The notes under the pieces are model-generated. The model was not told the DNA's origin and made no database searches. It saw only the letters and a program-made list of their open reading frames with translations. A DNA stretch of 30,494 bases from [Scytonema hofmanni] UTEX 2349 (GTDB lineage: Bacteria > Cyanobacteriota > Cyanobacteriia > Cyanobacteriales > Nostocaceae), in the NCBI RefSeq assembly GCF_000582685.1, contig NZ_KK073769.1:1398750-1429243 (forward strand), given 5' to 3'. The position numbers and the translations under genes are program-made. This document shows positions 8,235 to 15,509 of the stretch, one piece after another. Numbering within the stretch: the stretch's first letter is position 1; each line of letters opens with the position of its first letter.

Positions 8235-8535
8235 GACGACGAAATACCTCTTCCCATTTTTTTTCAACTGCTAAATAAGCCTGCCATACTTCCTCATCTG
8301 AAGCAATCTGATTTGAGGTAGTATTTTCTAATTTGTCTTCGCTTTGTTCCATTTCGCCTAAGGATTCTGCAAAACCAGGAATATTTAATAATAGTTTTTC
8401 AGTAGCTTCGCTTTCTTCTGTTTTTTGTAGATAAGCAATAATTGCAACTGCTACTCGCAACTTCTCAAAAGAAAGTTGACGCAAACGACTTTCCGCTTCT
8501 GATAAATAAGTGCTGTGCTTTTGTTCTGTTGCCAT
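8221..8535 (-). CDS. Probable antitoxin partner of the Doc/Fic toxin
   Basis: A 104-aa acidic, helical protein starting at the ATG at 8535. It has no motif I can name firmly. Its C-terminal pattern (WQAYLAVEKKWEEVFRRLADS) resembles the toxin-binding tails of small cyanobacterial antitoxins. The N-terminal half (SRLRQLSFEKLRVAVAIIAYLQ) could form a helical dimerisation or DNA-binding region. It is directly upstream of, and overlaps, the Doc/Fic gene, the usual antitoxin-first order. Function is inferred mainly from position and size. Confidence 0.72.
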   Translation of the reverse strand: MATEQKHSTYLSEAESRLRQLSFEKLRVAVAIIAYLQKTEESEATEKLLLNIPGFAESLGEMEQSEDKLENTTSNQIASDEEVWQAYLAVEKKWEEVFRRLADS

Positions 8536-8648
8536 CGTTACCCCAAGCTAGGTTTGTTGCAAGACGTTGTGAATCAGTTCTGCTGCTAACTCTAGCTTAT
8601 ATCACAATACGGTTGATGTTAAGAATTTTTGGTAGTGATTTTTGACCT

Positions 8649-8676
8649 GTAGAGACGCGAAATATGAAGTCTCTAC
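8649..8676. repeat. Hairpin related to the purL-end palindrome
   Basis: GTAGAGAC (8649-8656) and GTCTCTAC (8669-8676) pair, with GCGAAATATGAA between them. The interior is a decayed version of the GCGAAATTTCGC core at 5289-5349. It lies in the 240-bp gap between the toxin-antitoxin pair and the Rpn-like gene. Confidence 0.55.
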
Positions 8677-8747
8677 GCTCGTATTTTGGGATGCTAATTA
8701 ATTTATATTTTAAATAGCGATCGCACTTCAACTTTTCTATAAATAAA

Positions 8748-8761
8748 AGAGCGATCGCTCT
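8748..8761. repeat. HIP1-centred palindrome AGAGCGATCGCTCT
   Basis: A 14-bp perfect palindrome containing the GCGATCGC octamer, 14 bp beyond the stop of the next minus-strand gene. A second HIP1 lies at 8717-8724. It may act as a weak terminator hairpin but is more simply a HIP1 copy. Confidence 0.45.
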
Positions 8762-8775
8762 CTATTAAACTCTCA

Positions 8776-9606
8776 CTAAATTCCTGTATCATCACCTTGG
8801 GAAGTATCACCAGAAGACTCTTGTGCAGCCTTTCTCACCGCTTCAACATCCAAGCTTAATCTTTCGGCTATCTCTTCGACAGTCAAACCCAATTCCAATA
8901 ATAGGGGTACTGTTTCTAGTTTGCCCTCTAGTTTGCCCTTTTCCTGGGCATCTTGTGCGACTTCTCGAAAATACCTTGTTTGCTTTAACTCACTTAATCC
9001 AAACATAGCTTCTATCTCCTCGCGGCTTAAGCTGGTAAACTTATAAACCAATATCGTCTCTATCAATTCTAAAACTTTCTGCCTGAGGGCAACATCTTCA
9101 AGTTCTTGCTGTGCTTTTTGAAGTAATTGCCTAGCTTGTTCATTAGCCGTCGCTTCCTCCTCAACTACTAACTGCACTATTCCTAAACCAAGGGACGTAT
9201 TTGCTGTTTCCTCTAATTCATCTAAGTATACAAACTTAACTTGCTGACTCATCAGCAATCCCCTATACTGCATCGGTACACCTGGATCTAAACTTCGTTT
9301 GGCAAACACTGCGACTGCATACCAATCTTGAATCGGTTGGTATTGATTTAAGTAAACGAAGTTTTCGGCAAAAAATCGCCAATAAAAATTGGTTTTGGGT
9401 TGAAACTGAACTTCTACAAAGTAGATGGGTTGTTCAGGCAAATCCACTAAAGGTAAAAACAAACCATCAAAGCGAAATGCTAGTTCTTTGATTTCAGCAG
9501 ATGCAAACTGGTAGGCTTCTGCTTCAGTAGCAGATTGACCGATGAGTTCAAAGAGAATACCAGGCAAAGTTTGGAAAAGTTGATAAAATATTGTGTCAGT
9601 TCTCAC
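8776..9606 (-). CDS. Rpn/PD-(D/E)XK nuclease-like protein (DUF2887 type)
   Basis: A 276-aa protein beginning at a GTG (MRTDTIFYQLFQTLPGILFEL). The N-terminal opening is characteristic of the DUF2887 family, which is grouped with Rpn recombination-promoting nucleases and putative transposases. The PD-(D/E)XK-like acids are visible as RFDGLFLP, then YFVEVQFQ, followed by FYWRFFAENFVYLNQY. After the nuclease-like domain there is a helical region (about residues 150-210), an EKGKLEGKLET linker and a C-terminal helix-turn-helix-like segment (GLTVEEIAERLSLDVEAVRKA). Such genes occur in many copies in cyanobacteria with unclear roles. No transposon ends are visible around it. A 20-bp perfect palindrome lies 16 bp upstream. 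Confidence 0.82.
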   Translation of the reverse strand: MRTDTIFYQLFQTLPGILFELIGQSATEAEAYQFASAEIKELAFRFDGLFLPLVDLPEQPIYFVEVQFQPKTNFYWRFFAENFVYLNQYQPIQDWYAVAVFAKRSLDPGVPMQYRGLLMSQQVKFVYLDELEETANTSLGLGIVQLVVEEEATANEQARQLLQKAQQELEDVALRQKVLELIETILVYKFTSLSREEIEAMFGLSELKQTRYFREVAQDAQEKGKLEGKLETVPLLLELGLTVEEIAERLSLDVEAVRKAAQESSGDTSQGDDTGI

Positions 9607-9621
9607 AGGTTTTATTTTTGA

Positions 9622-9641
9622 AACTCAAAATATTTTGAGTT
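9622..9641. promoter_or_regulatory. 20-bp perfect palindrome upstream of the Rpn-like gene
   Basis: AACTCAAAATATTTTGAGTT is fully self-complementary and lies 16-35 bp upstream of the GTG start. It is a candidate operator for an unknown dimeric regulator, or a simple hairpin in the leader. No other copy was noticed. Confidence 0.35.
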
Positions 9642-9914
9642 ATAACTGGCATCAATACTATTGAATGTAACTGTAATGTTGTCAAGTCGCTTACCTCCAA
9701 TTCAAAAAAGGTCATCAGGTAGATAAGTTTATGCATTTTCCATTAAATGTGTTGATGTTGATAAAAATTTATAAACTGTAATTAAAAAATACAGTTTTAA
9801 GTTGCACAGTATGCATTAACTAGCTCGGAAGTAAGAAATTTCTTTTTTAGGTGAATACAGTTTGGCTGCAACAATCATGTGATGACAATCACTGATGCCC
9901 ATGATTAAGATCGT

Positions 9915-9943
9915 CTTCCAAAAACGGGTAAACCAGCATAATT
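9915..9943 (+). promoter_or_regulatory. Possible promoter of the candidate small RNA
   Basis: CTTCCA (9915-9920) and CATAAT (9938-9943) are separated by 17 bp, an acceptable sigma70-type arrangement, and would start transcription near 9950. Only the -10 is close to consensus, so this is a weak prediction that gains support from the terminator 50 bp downstream. Confidence 0.3.
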
Positions 9944-9949
9944 ACATAT

Positions 9950-10026
9950 AACTGAACTCTAGCCGAGTCATTAATAGGGAACACACTAATTGCCGACAGC
10001 CTTTTGAAGAAGTCTGTCGGTTTTTT
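9950..10026 (+). ncRNA. Candidate small RNA ending in an intrinsic terminator
   Basis: No plus-strand gene lies upstream, yet a textbook terminator is present at 9993-10026. In front of it are a possible promoter, a small stem (ACTC-TAGCC-GAGT, about 9956-9968) and a single-stranded stretch TTAATAGGGAACACACTAA. Stem, unpaired middle and terminator is the usual plan of a trans-acting small RNA of about 75 nt. It is not Yfr1, because the conserved ACTCCTCACAC core is absent. Start site and function are not established. Confidence 0.38.
9993..10026 (+). terminator. Rho-independent terminator
   Basis: CCGACAG (9993-9999) pairs with CTGTCGG (10014-10020) and is followed directly by TTTTTT. The stem is 7 bp and GC-rich, with a 14-nt loop. 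The direction is plus, although the nearest plus-strand gene upstream is outside the window or absent. Confidence 0.7.
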
Positions 10027-10086
10027 CTTGGCATTCTCTGGGGAGTGGGGGAGTGGGAAAGCAAGGGGAGATGAAGAATAAATTCC

Positions 10087-10152
10087 CCAATGCCCAATGC
10101 CCAATGCCCAATGCCCAATGCCCAATGCCCAATGCCCAATGCCCAATGCCCA
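10087..10152. repeat. Heptanucleotide tandem repeat (CCAATGC), about nine copies
   Basis: A nearly perfect run of the 7-bp unit CCAATGC. It matches the short tandemly repeated sequences described in heterocystous cyanobacteria and belongs to the same compositional family as the CCCATTGCCCATCGCCC tract near 3590. Apparent reading frames through it translate to GIGHWAL repeats and are artefacts. The rest of 9607-10327 holds the small-RNA candidate and otherwise AT-rich DNA with no supported gene. Confidence 0.88.
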
Positions 10153-10327
10153 TTAAATAAAATTTCCCCACAACCTGCTGGTAACTTGACAGGAATTCTG
10201 CCAGAGCCACTACCAAGTGTGGGGAGGGTATGATCAAATTAGAGATTTTATGGATGTTGAGTGTTTAGATATTGCACTCTCTCTAGTAGATCGACAGTGT
10301 ACGCCATTCATTAGCGCCCACGCCTGA

Positions 10328-10813
10328 TTATGACATCGATTGAATCACGTAATCAAAGTACGGGGAAGCTTGGGCAGCGTCTTCGGCATTGAGTAAGTCA
10401 AGGGAGGCTTTTTTCAGACAGCCGATCGCTTCTACCATTCCTGGTACGGGAACGCCTAAAGAATTGTACATTTCCCGCACGCCAATCAAACCAATTTTTT
10501 CAATTGGTTCTTTGTCGCCGGCAAGGATGCCATAAGTAACTAGACGTAAGTACCAGCCGTAATCGCGGATACATAAAGCACGCTGACGCTCTCCGAAAGC
10601 GTTGCCTCCAGGAGCAATAAAGTCAGGACGCTTTTGCCAAAGCTGTTTGGTTGCTTCCTGAACTATCTTTTTCTCGTTTTCGGCTAGGGTTGTGACAATC
10701 CGCATCCGCTGTGAGCCGGTTTCCAAGAAGTCTTTGATGTTTTTGAGTTCACCACTGCTGGGATAACGCAGTTCGTCGTCGGCTTTGAGAATAACTTGGC
10801 TAATTACAGTCAT
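10328..10813 (-). CDS. apcD: Allophycocyanin alpha-B subunit
   Basis: Phycobilisome core protein that acts as a terminal energy emitter, especially toward photosystem I. The ATG at 10813 gives 161 aa (MTVISQVILKADDELRYP), the standard length; an upstream start at 10828 would add five residues. The sequence is typical of ApcD rather than ApcA, with TLAENEKKIV, the chromophore site ERQRALCIRDYGWYLRL (Cys81 by direct count, thioether-linked phycocyanobilin), YGILAGDKEPIEKIGL and EMYNSLGVPVPGMVEAI. It stands alone and divergent from the rlmD-like gene, with a 75-bp shared upstream region that must hold both promoters. Confidence 0.95.
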   Translation of the reverse strand: MTVISQVILKADDELRYPSSGELKNIKDFLETGSQRMRIVTTLAENEKKIVQEATKQLWQKRPDFIAPGGNAFGERQRALCIRDYGWYLRLVTYGILAGDKEPIEKIGLIGVREMYNSLGVPVPGMVEAIGCLKKASLDLLNAEDAAQASPYFDYVIQSMS

Positions 10814-10888
10814 GATTAGTAAAATCACGCGACATATTATTTGATAGTTTAACTAGTCTTAGGTACACAAATAAAGGGAGACAAGAAG

Positions 10889-12304
10889 GTGTCGATTACA
10901 GAATTGCTTCCCACTGATGAAGATGATTCACCCAAATGGCAACAGGGAGAGTTAATTGAAGTTGAAATTACAGACTTGAGTGATACCGGCGATGGTGTCG
11001 GACGCTTCTGCGATCGCGTAGTCTTTGTTCCGGATACAGTACCGGGCGATCGCGCTATTATTCGCTTATTACACGTCAAACCCAAATACGCTCACGGCAA
11101 GCTGCATTCCTTATCCCAAACATCTTCAAGACGCATCCGTCCTAGTTGCATTGTGGCTGATAAGTGTGGTGGTTGCCAGTGGCAGCATATCAGTTATGAG
11201 TACCAACTTGAAGCCAAACAAAATCAAGTTATTCAAGCTTTAGAAAGAATTGGCGGTTTTGTGAATCCACCAGTAGATCCAGTTTTGGCTGCACCTTCAC
11301 CTTTCGGTTATCGTAATAAATCTACATATCCTGTGGGTAAATCAGCAACTGGGCAAGTGCAAGCTGGTTATTACCAAAAAGGCAGCCATCAATTAGTTAA
11401 CTTAAATCAATGCCCCGTGCAAGATGCACGATTAAATCCATTACTTGCCGAAGTTAAACAAGATATCCAGACGCAACAATGGCAAGTTTACGACGAAACC
11501 CGTCACTCTGGACAAATACGCCATCTTAGTTTACGCATTGGACGCCGCACTGGGGAAATGTTGCTAACAATAATAGTCAAAGATTGGAATTTACCAGGAA
11601 TTGAAAAGCTTTCCGCTGCGTGGTTAAAACGCTTTCCGGGATTAGTAGGAGTCTGCTTAAATCGAAATAGCGATCGCACTAATGCGATTTTTGGTGACGA
11701 AACTCGTTGTGTTGCCGGAATTTCTTATCTGAGAGAACAATTCGCCGGTTTAGAATTTCAAGTACGTCCAGATACATTTTTTCAAGTTTACACCGAAACA
11801 GCCGAGGCGCTTTTGCACGAAATTCAAAGAGAACTGAATTTGCAAGGAAATGAAGTTATAGTTGATGCTTATTGTGGTATTGGCACATTAACTTTACCTT
11901 TGGCTAAACAAGTCCGTAATATTACGGGGTTAGAAGTGCAAACCAAAGCTGTAGAACAGGCTATTTTAAATGCGCGAAATAACAAAATTAATAATGTGAC
12001 TTTTGTTGTCGGTGCAGTTGAAAAATTGTTACCGCATAGTGACATTGTGCCGGATATTGTGTTATTAGATCCCCCACGTAAAGGTTGCGCGAGCGATGTC
12101 ATCGAATCCTTACGGCGATCGCAACCCCCTCGTATCGTTTACGTCAGCTGTAAAGTAGCCACCCTCGCTCGTGATTTAAAACTACTTTGTAAAGATGGAA
12201 TGTATACCATTACACGAATACAACCCGCTGACTTTTTTCCCCAAACGGCTCATGTCGAAGCAGCCGCTTTTCTAGTTTTATCAGCTTCTGGTAAGGGTAT
12301 TTAG
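10889..12304 (+). CDS. rlmD: 23S rRNA (uracil-C5)-methyltransferase, RlmD/RumA family
   Basis: SAM-dependent enzyme that methylates C5 of uracil in RNA; in this family the usual target is U1939 of 23S rRNA. Translation starts at a GTG (10889), with GGAG 8 nt upstream. An N-terminal TRAM domain (about residues 15-75) is followed by CIVADKCGGCQW, which with a cysteine further along fits the iron-sulfur site of RlmD. The methyltransferase domain has VDAYCGIGTLTLPLA for SAM binding, LLDPPRKGC, and the catalytic cysteine in YVSCKVATLARDL. The 471-aa length is normal. The exact target (U1939 versus U747, or both as in RlmCD) cannot be told from sequence. It is divergent from apcD. Confidence 0.9.
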   Translation: MSITELLPTDEDDSPKWQQGELIEVEITDLSDTGDGVGRFCDRVVFVPDTVPGDRAIIRLLHVKPKYAHGKLHSLSQTSSRRIRPSCIVADKCGGCQWQHISYEYQLEAKQNQVIQALERIGGFVNPPVDPVLAAPSPFGYRNKSTYPVGKSATGQVQAGYYQKGSHQLVNLNQCPVQDARLNPLLAEVKQDIQTQQWQVYDETRHSGQIRHLSLRIGRRTGEMLLTIIVKDWNLPGIEKLSAAWLKRFPGLVGVCLNRNSDRTNAIFGDETRCVAGISYLREQFAGLEFQVRPDTFFQVYTETAEALLHEIQRELNLQGNEVIVDAYCGIGTLTLPLAKQVRNITGLEVQTKAVEQAILNARNNKINNVTFVVGAVEKLLPHSDIVPDIVLLDPPRKGCASDVIESLRRSQPPRIVYVSCKVATLARDLKLLCKDGMYTITRIQPADFFPQTAHVEAAAFLVLSASGKGI

Positions 12305-12726
12305 TCCCTTGACAAAACTCAAATTTTTTATTTGTAGTCTAGTGCATAAGAAAAATGCTAAAATCGAATTAAGCTAAACATAGGATTCATTGAATTCCAT
12401 TTCTATAAAGAAATTGAAGTTGTATGGGTTACTCCTAAACTTGAATTTGGTTGTTTAAATCCCGAATCGGCAGGTAAAAGAGTATTGCTATACTCTTCTA
12501 CATAATTGAAAGCATCTTTATTTGCTAATTGCATTATTGAGGTTTATTCTTGCCGTTTTACATTTGTCAACTGTAATTCATGAAGATAACCGATGCTCCA
12601 CAGTATTTTCACAACTTAGTTTTGAAGACGCTAGTTTGAAGGCAGCACGATCACCTCAACTCATATCAGGGTGCTTTTGTTTTGCAAACTGATGTCTAGC
12701 TAACTGAAGGCTATGGGGTTTCTCTT
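12305..12726. other. 422-bp intergenic region without a supported gene
   Basis: AT-rich. A TTGACA (12309-12314) lies just after the rlmD stop but has no convincing -10. AGAGTA/TACTCT (about 12479-12496) forms a small hairpin. A weak stem ending in AGGGTGC and followed by TTTTGTTTT (about 12650-12685) looks like a terminator, but its pairing is imperfect. The promoter of the RsbW-like gene must lie in the last part. Confidence 0.4.
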
Positions 12727-13176
12727 GTGATTACCATTTCGCTCCGTCCAGTTGGACGTAATTGGGGCACAATTAGTTTCGCCTCAACTCTATATCTTTG
12801 TCCAATATTAGATTTACTATTGGCAGAAATTCCCGTTAAATTTCAAGCCGAGTTGCGACTGGGACTTCAAGAAGCCCTAGTCAATGCAGCTAAACATGGC
12901 AATCATCTTGATCCCGGTAAAACAGTTGTAGTCCGTTTTTCCTTAATAGATAATCAGTATTGGTGGATTATATCAGATCAAGGCAGCGGATTTAGTCCAT
13001 CTTGTACATGCGATCGCGATCCCACAGATTATCTACCACCAGATGAGTCAGAAAACGGTCGTGGTATGACTCTCCTGCATCAAATTTTCGATCAGGTAGA
13101 GTGGAACCGCAAAGGCACAGAATTAAGGCTTTGCAAACAGCTAGAGAATCGACCGAGATTATCTCTGCGACGTTAG
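12727..13176 (+). CDS. RsbW-like anti-sigma regulatory ATPase (HATPase_c_2)
   Basis: A 149-aa GHKL-fold protein read from a GTG at 12727. The ATP-binding motifs are all visible: the N-box ELRLGLQEALVNAAKHGNH, the G1 box IISDQGSGF, and the G2 box NGRGMTLLHQIF. RsbW/SpoIIAB proteins are serine kinases that bind sigma factors or phosphorylate antagonist proteins of STAS type. No partner STAS antagonist or PP2C phosphatase is adjacent, so the target is unknown. The stop is followed at once by a repeat tract. Its start lacks a clear Shine-Dalgarno sequence. Confidence 0.85.
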   Translation: MITISLRPVGRNWGTISFASTLYLCPILDLLLAEIPVKFQAELRLGLQEALVNAAKHGNHLDPGKTVVVRFSLIDNQYWWIISDQGSGFSPSCTCDRDPTDYLPPDESENGRGMTLLHQIFDQVEWNRKGTELRLCKQLENRPRLSLRR

Positions 13177-13178
13177 AG

Positions 13179-13294
13179 GGGAGCAGGGGGAGCAGGGGAA
13201 GCAGGGGAAGCAGGGGAAGCAGGGGAAGCAGGGGAAGAAATTCCCCCAAGTCTCCAAGTCCTCCTTGTCCCCCTTGTCCCCTTGTCCCCTTGTC
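13179..13294. repeat. Two back-to-back low-complexity tandem tracts
   Basis: The first tract is a run of the 9-bp unit AGCAGGGGA (about six copies, 13185-13240). The second is a run of CCTTGTCCC-type 8-9 bp units (13255-13293). They fill nearly the whole space between the converging RsbW-like gene and the small minus-strand gene, and contain frames that only encode GSRGSRGSR or LLPLLPLLP repeats. The same units make up the insertion in purL. Confidence 0.85.
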
Positions 13295-13570
13295 TTATTT
13301 TCCGTGCGTCGGACAAGGTGGTGCGGAAATAGAGCGATCTAACCAACCAGATGCTTGTTCTAATCTAGCAAGAGCTTCTTGAGGCTGATTTTTGAGCAGA
13401 AACACAAGAGCGGCAGCGGCTTGTTCACTGGCGCGAGAATTGCGGTTAGACTTAAGGCGATGCCAATCGTTGGGAGAAATGCTCAACCTCTCCATGAGAG
13501 CTTGGGCTAATTCTATGGTGCTTAATTCATCTAATTGACTGGTTTTAGGCAGCTGGGTGGATTGGGACAT
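13295..13570 (-). CDS. Small conserved cyanobacterial protein of unknown function
   Basis: A 91-aa protein starting at the ATG at 13570 (MSQSTQLPKTSQLDELSTIELAQALMERL); a start at 13591 is possible but would run closer to the divergent gene. It is mostly helical and soluble, with SISPNDWHRLKSNR, then ASEQAAAALVFLLKNQPQEALARLEQASGWLD. The C-terminal half has the alternating Ala/Leu pattern of a TPR-like helical pair. I do not recognise a named family. It is divergent from the next gene with 45 bp between starts. Composition is like ordinary genes, not like the repeat tract just beyond its stop. Confidence 0.68.
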   Translation of the reverse strand: MSQSTQLPKTSQLDELSTIELAQALMERLSISPNDWHRLKSNRNSRASEQAAAALVFLLKNQPQEALARLEQASGWLDRSISAPPCPTHGK

Positions 13571-13615
13571 AACTATTGGCTTTGTTTGCATTTACTTTTA
13601 CTGTACTACTTGTGC

Positions 13616-13975
13616 ATGAAGCCGCCTAAACAACCGCCACCAGAGTCAAATCAAGAGTTAGAATTTGAAGAAGAATTATTGTTCTTAGAGCGATCGCTTT
13701 TTGAACTTAAAGAACGCTACACGCAAGTGCAAGGCGATCGCATCTCTAAGGCAGAATATGAAAAACGTCGCCAAGAACTTAATCAAAATAAACATTACAC
13801 TCCAGAAATCAAATCTGAGTTAAAGCACATCAAACAGCAGCTAGAAGTGCTAGAAGTTAGCTTAGAAAGTCAGTTATTTTCCTGGAAAAGCGTCAAGAAA
13901 CCTTTTTGGCAAATCATCCGCTTTGGTGGATTGGGCGTTATCATAGGCTGGATATTAAAGTCCTATGTTGGGTAA
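13616..13975 (+). CDS. Small coiled-coil protein with a C-terminal membrane anchor, upstream of asnS
   Basis: The ATG at 13616 gives 119 aa (MKPPKQPPPESNQELEFEEEL). Residues of about 15-90 are highly charged and helical (LERSLFELKERYTQV, EYEKRRQELNQN, IKSELKHIKQQLEVLEVSLE), a probable coiled coil. The last 20 residues (IIRFGGLGVIIGWILKSYVG) form one hydrophobic segment, likely a tail anchor in the cytoplasmic or thylakoid membrane. Its TAA is 2 bp before the asnS ATG, so the two are almost certainly cotranscribed. I do not know a function; a link to translation is only suggested by position. Confidence 0.75.
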   Translation: MKPPKQPPPESNQELEFEEELLFLERSLFELKERYTQVQGDRISKAEYEKRRQELNQNKHYTPEIKSELKHIKQQLEVLEVSLESQLFSWKSVKKPFWQIIRFGGLGVIIGWILKSYVG

Positions 13976-13977
13976 CT

Positions 13978-15369
13978 ATGGTAAAGCGACGGATAGCAGA
14001 AATATTGCGAAGTGGTCAACCTGATGAATCTATTTTAATTCAAGGGTGGGTGCGGACAAAACGCGAGTTGAAAGGATTTGCTTTTATTGAAGTTAATGAC
14101 GGTTCATCGTTGGCTAGTTTGCAAGTCGTGATGAATCAAAATTTGCCAGATTATGAGGCTATCATCAAAAAGCTGAATACAGGTGCTTCGCTAGAAGTAA
14201 CAGGGGTGCTAGTTCCTTCCCAAGGTAAAGGACAGCGAATTGAGTTGAAAGCCGAAATGGTGGAAGTCTACGGTGAAGCTGATCCCGAAACTTACCCGCT
14301 ACAAAAGAAACGCCATTCTTATGAGTTTTTGCGGACAATTGGACACTTGCGATCGCGTACCAATTCCTTTGGTGCAGTTTTCCGCGTCAGAAACGCTTGT
14401 GCAGCAGCAATTCACCAATTTTTCCAAGAACGCGGCTTTTTGTGGGTTCACACACCAATCATCACCGCTAGCGATTGCGAAGGAGCGGGGGAACTTTTCA
14501 ACGTTACTGGTTTGAACCTAAAAGACATTCCCCGCACTGAGAATAACGCCGTAGACTATGCTCAGGACTTTTTTGGCAGACCGACATACTTAACAGTTAG
14601 CGGTCAATTAGAGGCAGAAGTCATGGCAATGGCTTTTAGTAACGTTTATACTTTTGGTCCCACCTTCCGTGCGGAAAATTCTAACACGTCGCGCCATTTA
14701 GCCGAATTTTGGATGGTTGAGCCAGAAATGGCTTTTTGCGATTTAGATGGCGATATGGATTTAGCGGAAGCGTTTCTCAAACACGTTTTCAAATATGTGT
14801 TAGAAACTTGCCCGGAAGATATGGAATTTTTTAATCAACGAATTGATGATACAGTGCTGGCAACGGCAGACAACATTATTAATAATGAATTCCAGCGTTT
14901 AACTTATACAGAAGCAATTTCCTTATTAGAAAAAGCCGATGTCAAGTTTGAATATCCGGTAAGTTGGGGTTTAGATTTACAATCCGAACACGAACGTTAT
15001 CTAGCTGAACAATTATTTAAAAAGCCAGTTATCGTTTCCGATTATCCGGCAAAAATAAAAGCGTTTTATATGCGCTTGAGCGACGATGAAAAGACTGTGC
15101 GAGCGATGGATATTCTCGCACCGAAAATTGGCGAAATTATCGGGGGATCGCAACGTGAAGAACGTTTAGATGTGTTGGAAAAACGGATAATAGCGCAAGG
15201 AATGCAACCAGAAGATTTGTGGTGGTATCTCGACTTGCGTCGTTATGGAACCGTTCCCCACGCTGGTTTTGGGTTGGGTTTTGAGCGGTTGGTGCAATTC
15301 ATGACGGGGATGGCAAATATTCGCGATGTAATTCCGTTCCCCAGAACACCACAAAGTGCCGATTTTTAG
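13978..15369 (+). CDS. asnS: Asparaginyl-tRNA synthetase
   Basis: Charges tRNA-Asn with asparagine using ATP. The ATG at 13978 gives the standard 463 aa (MVKRRIAEILRSG); upstream in-frame starts would run into the preceding gene. An N-terminal OB-fold anticodon-binding domain (ILIQGWVRTKRELKGFAFIEV, about residues 18-100) precedes the class II catalytic domain. Motif 1 lies around FFQERGFLWVHTPIITASDCEG, motif 2 is FRAENSNTSRHLAEFWMVEPE shortened here to its FRAENSNTSRH core, and motif 3 is GFGLGFERLVQFMTG. The 'EGAGELFNV' segment is typical of AsnRS. It lies 2 bp after the small membrane protein gene and ends before a clear terminator. Confidence 0.97.
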   Translation: MVKRRIAEILRSGQPDESILIQGWVRTKRELKGFAFIEVNDGSSLASLQVVMNQNLPDYEAIIKKLNTGASLEVTGVLVPSQGKGQRIELKAEMVEVYGEADPETYPLQKKRHSYEFLRTIGHLRSRTNSFGAVFRVRNACAAAIHQFFQERGFLWVHTPIITASDCEGAGELFNVTGLNLKDIPRTENNAVDYAQDFFGRPTYLTVSGQLEAEVMAMAFSNVYTFGPTFRAENSNTSRHLAEFWMVEPEMAFCDLDGDMDLAEAFLKHVFKYVLETCPEDMEFFNQRIDDTVLATADNIINNEFQRLTYTEAISLLEKADVKFEYPVSWGLDLQSEHERYLAEQLFKKPVIVSDYPAKIKAFYMRLSDDEKTVRAMDILAPKIGEIIGGSQREERLDVLEKRIIAQGMQPEDLWWYLDLRRYGTVPHAGFGLGFERLVQFMTGMANIRDVIPFPRTPQSADF

Positions 15370-15447
15370 TTTGATAATTTGAAAACTAGGCATTAGAAAT
15401 CGCGTCTAGACAAACCAAATCCGTCTATGCGGACTAATAAAAACTTT

Positions 15448-15469
15448 AAAACCCGCGAATGCGGGTTTT
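15448..15469 (+). terminator. Rho-independent terminator after asnS
   Basis: AAAACCCGC (15448-15456) pairs with GCGGGTTTT (15461-15469) around the tetraloop GAAT, 79 bp past the asnS stop. The A-run and T-run at its two sides make it usable in both directions, so it may also serve the converging Rpn-like gene. Confidence 0.8.
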
Positions 15470-15509
15470 GCTTGTATAGCCGCGTATTTGAGAAAGGGAT
15501 TAGTTAAAA

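Noticed and set aside
9950..10026. Yfr1 small RNA
   Set aside because: The architecture is similar but the invariant ACTCCTCACAC core is missing.
9889..10237. Overlapping minus-strand frames of 65-85 codons encoding GIGHWAL repeats
   Set aside because: They are produced by the 7-bp tandem repeat, which is open in several frames at once, and have no family features.
12992..13382. Frames encoding GSRGSRGSR (plus) and LLPLLPLLP (minus)
   Set aside because: They are translations of the tandem tracts at 13179-13294 and overlap the real flanking genes.
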